Origin: Corynebacterium uberis | GTDB lineage: Bacteria > Actinomycetota > Actinomycetes > Mycobacteriales > Mycobacteriaceae | Length of the DNA stretch: 64,000 nucleotides | NCBI RefSeq assembly: GCF_020616335.1 | Contig: NZ_CP085051.1 | Location: forward strand, 744,001 to 808,000 | Direction of reading: 5' to 3' | Shown: piece after piece, positions 63,872 through 64,000 of the stretch | Numbering within the stretch: the first letter of the stretch is position 1 | How the letters are laid out: each line of letters opens with the position of its first letter | The notes under the pieces: generated by a model | Database searches by the model: none | The model's input: only the letters and a program-made list of their open reading frames with translations | Told to the model about the DNA's origin: nothing | Made by a program: the position numbers and the translations under genes

Positions 63872-64000
63872 TGTCTAGTAATTCGGCCCCCATGCTCGCG
63901 GGGCTGCTCAAGGTTGCGGCGACGGACCCCAAGCTCAAGGGCTTGGTCACGCACGTCGGGGAGCCGACGCTGCACCTGACCGGCATTGATCAGGCGCGCT
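63871..64000 (+). CDS. mfd: Transcription-repair coupling factor Mfd, N-terminal fragment
   Basis: First 43 residues only, cut by the window edge. VSSNSAPMLAGLLKVAATDP followed by KLKGLVTHVGEPTLHLTGIDQAR matches the start of corynebacterial Mfd as I know it, and the position next to TetR-glmU is the conserved one. GTG 63871 overlaps the TetR stop by 1 bp; ATG 63892 is an alternative. Assigned mainly by order and this short match. Confidence 0.75.
   Translation, partial: MSSNSAPMLAGLLKVAATDPKLKGLVTHVGEPTLHLTGIDQAR

Overview
The window is a chromosomal segment of a high-GC actinobacterium, almost certainly a Corynebacterium. The gene orders TatD hydrolase - rpf2 - rsmA - ispE - ABC-F ATPase and pth - rplY - prs - glmU - TetR - mfd are the ones I know from C. 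glutamicum. A two-domain Rpf2, a DUF222/HNH gene, PxpBC and AccBC fusions and many probable leaderless promoters (TAnnnT ending 6-8 nt before the start codon) fit this. The species cannot be named from the sequence.

Layout. 0-7 kb: partial cyclase and zinc-type oxidoreductase, then rpf2-rsmA-ispE and a convergent secreted metal-binding beta-propeller lipoprotein (AztD-like) with a Zur-like box inside its promoter. 7-16.7 kb: ABC-F factor, membrane alpha/beta hydrolase, small monooxygenase, DUF222-HNH gene, ppk2, DUF1648 protein, and a PTS permease whose EIIC is divergent from EIIB-EIIA. 16.7-23.8 kb: HAD phosphatase, 3-hydroxyisobutyryl-CoA hydrolase-like protein, DUF6882-like protein, and an MMPL exporter-TetR pair with a clear operator. 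23.8-30.9 kb: a complete 5-oxoproline module arranged as two convergent transcription units (NRAMP-like transporter + hydro-lyase; pxpA-pxpBC-accBC-gntR). Both outer promoters carry the same operator word, ATTGTTGAACAA. 30.9-35.6 kb: dihydroxyacetone kinase, a small protein, a DUF1707/LiaF-like protein, and prfC.

35.6-39.5 kb is an island of visibly lower GC. It holds a three-gene ABC exporter/immunity-type operon preceded by a gene for a secreted four-cysteine peptide. In this copy that gene is split by a single-base frameshift between signal peptide and mature part. An ISL3-family transposase remnant with a terminal repeat lies at the right edge. This is the least explained locus and the best candidate for an undescribed, bacteriocin-like system.

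39.5-51.8 kb: DrrAB-like ABC exporter, histidine-rich metal-binding repeat protein, two pth paralogues enclosing a block of small genes, an intergenic cassette of two 127-bp structured repeats plus a 12-bp tandem array, then rplY, a DNA alkylation repair protein, prs and glmU. 51.8-64 kb: a Tat-exported multicopper oxidase, two small membrane proteins, and a phosphonate module. That module has a HutC-type regulator, a TIGR03364-type FAD oxidase, a PhnD-PhnC-PhnE(fused) transporter, a phosphonoacetaldehyde-hydrolase-like enzyme and an associated alcohol dehydrogenase. It is followed by tRNA-Gln, a frameshifted small membrane gene, a DCC-family protein, a TetR regulator and the start of mfd. A 15-bp word, GGGGCGTCGATAAGC, recurs five times exactly across the window in both orientations.
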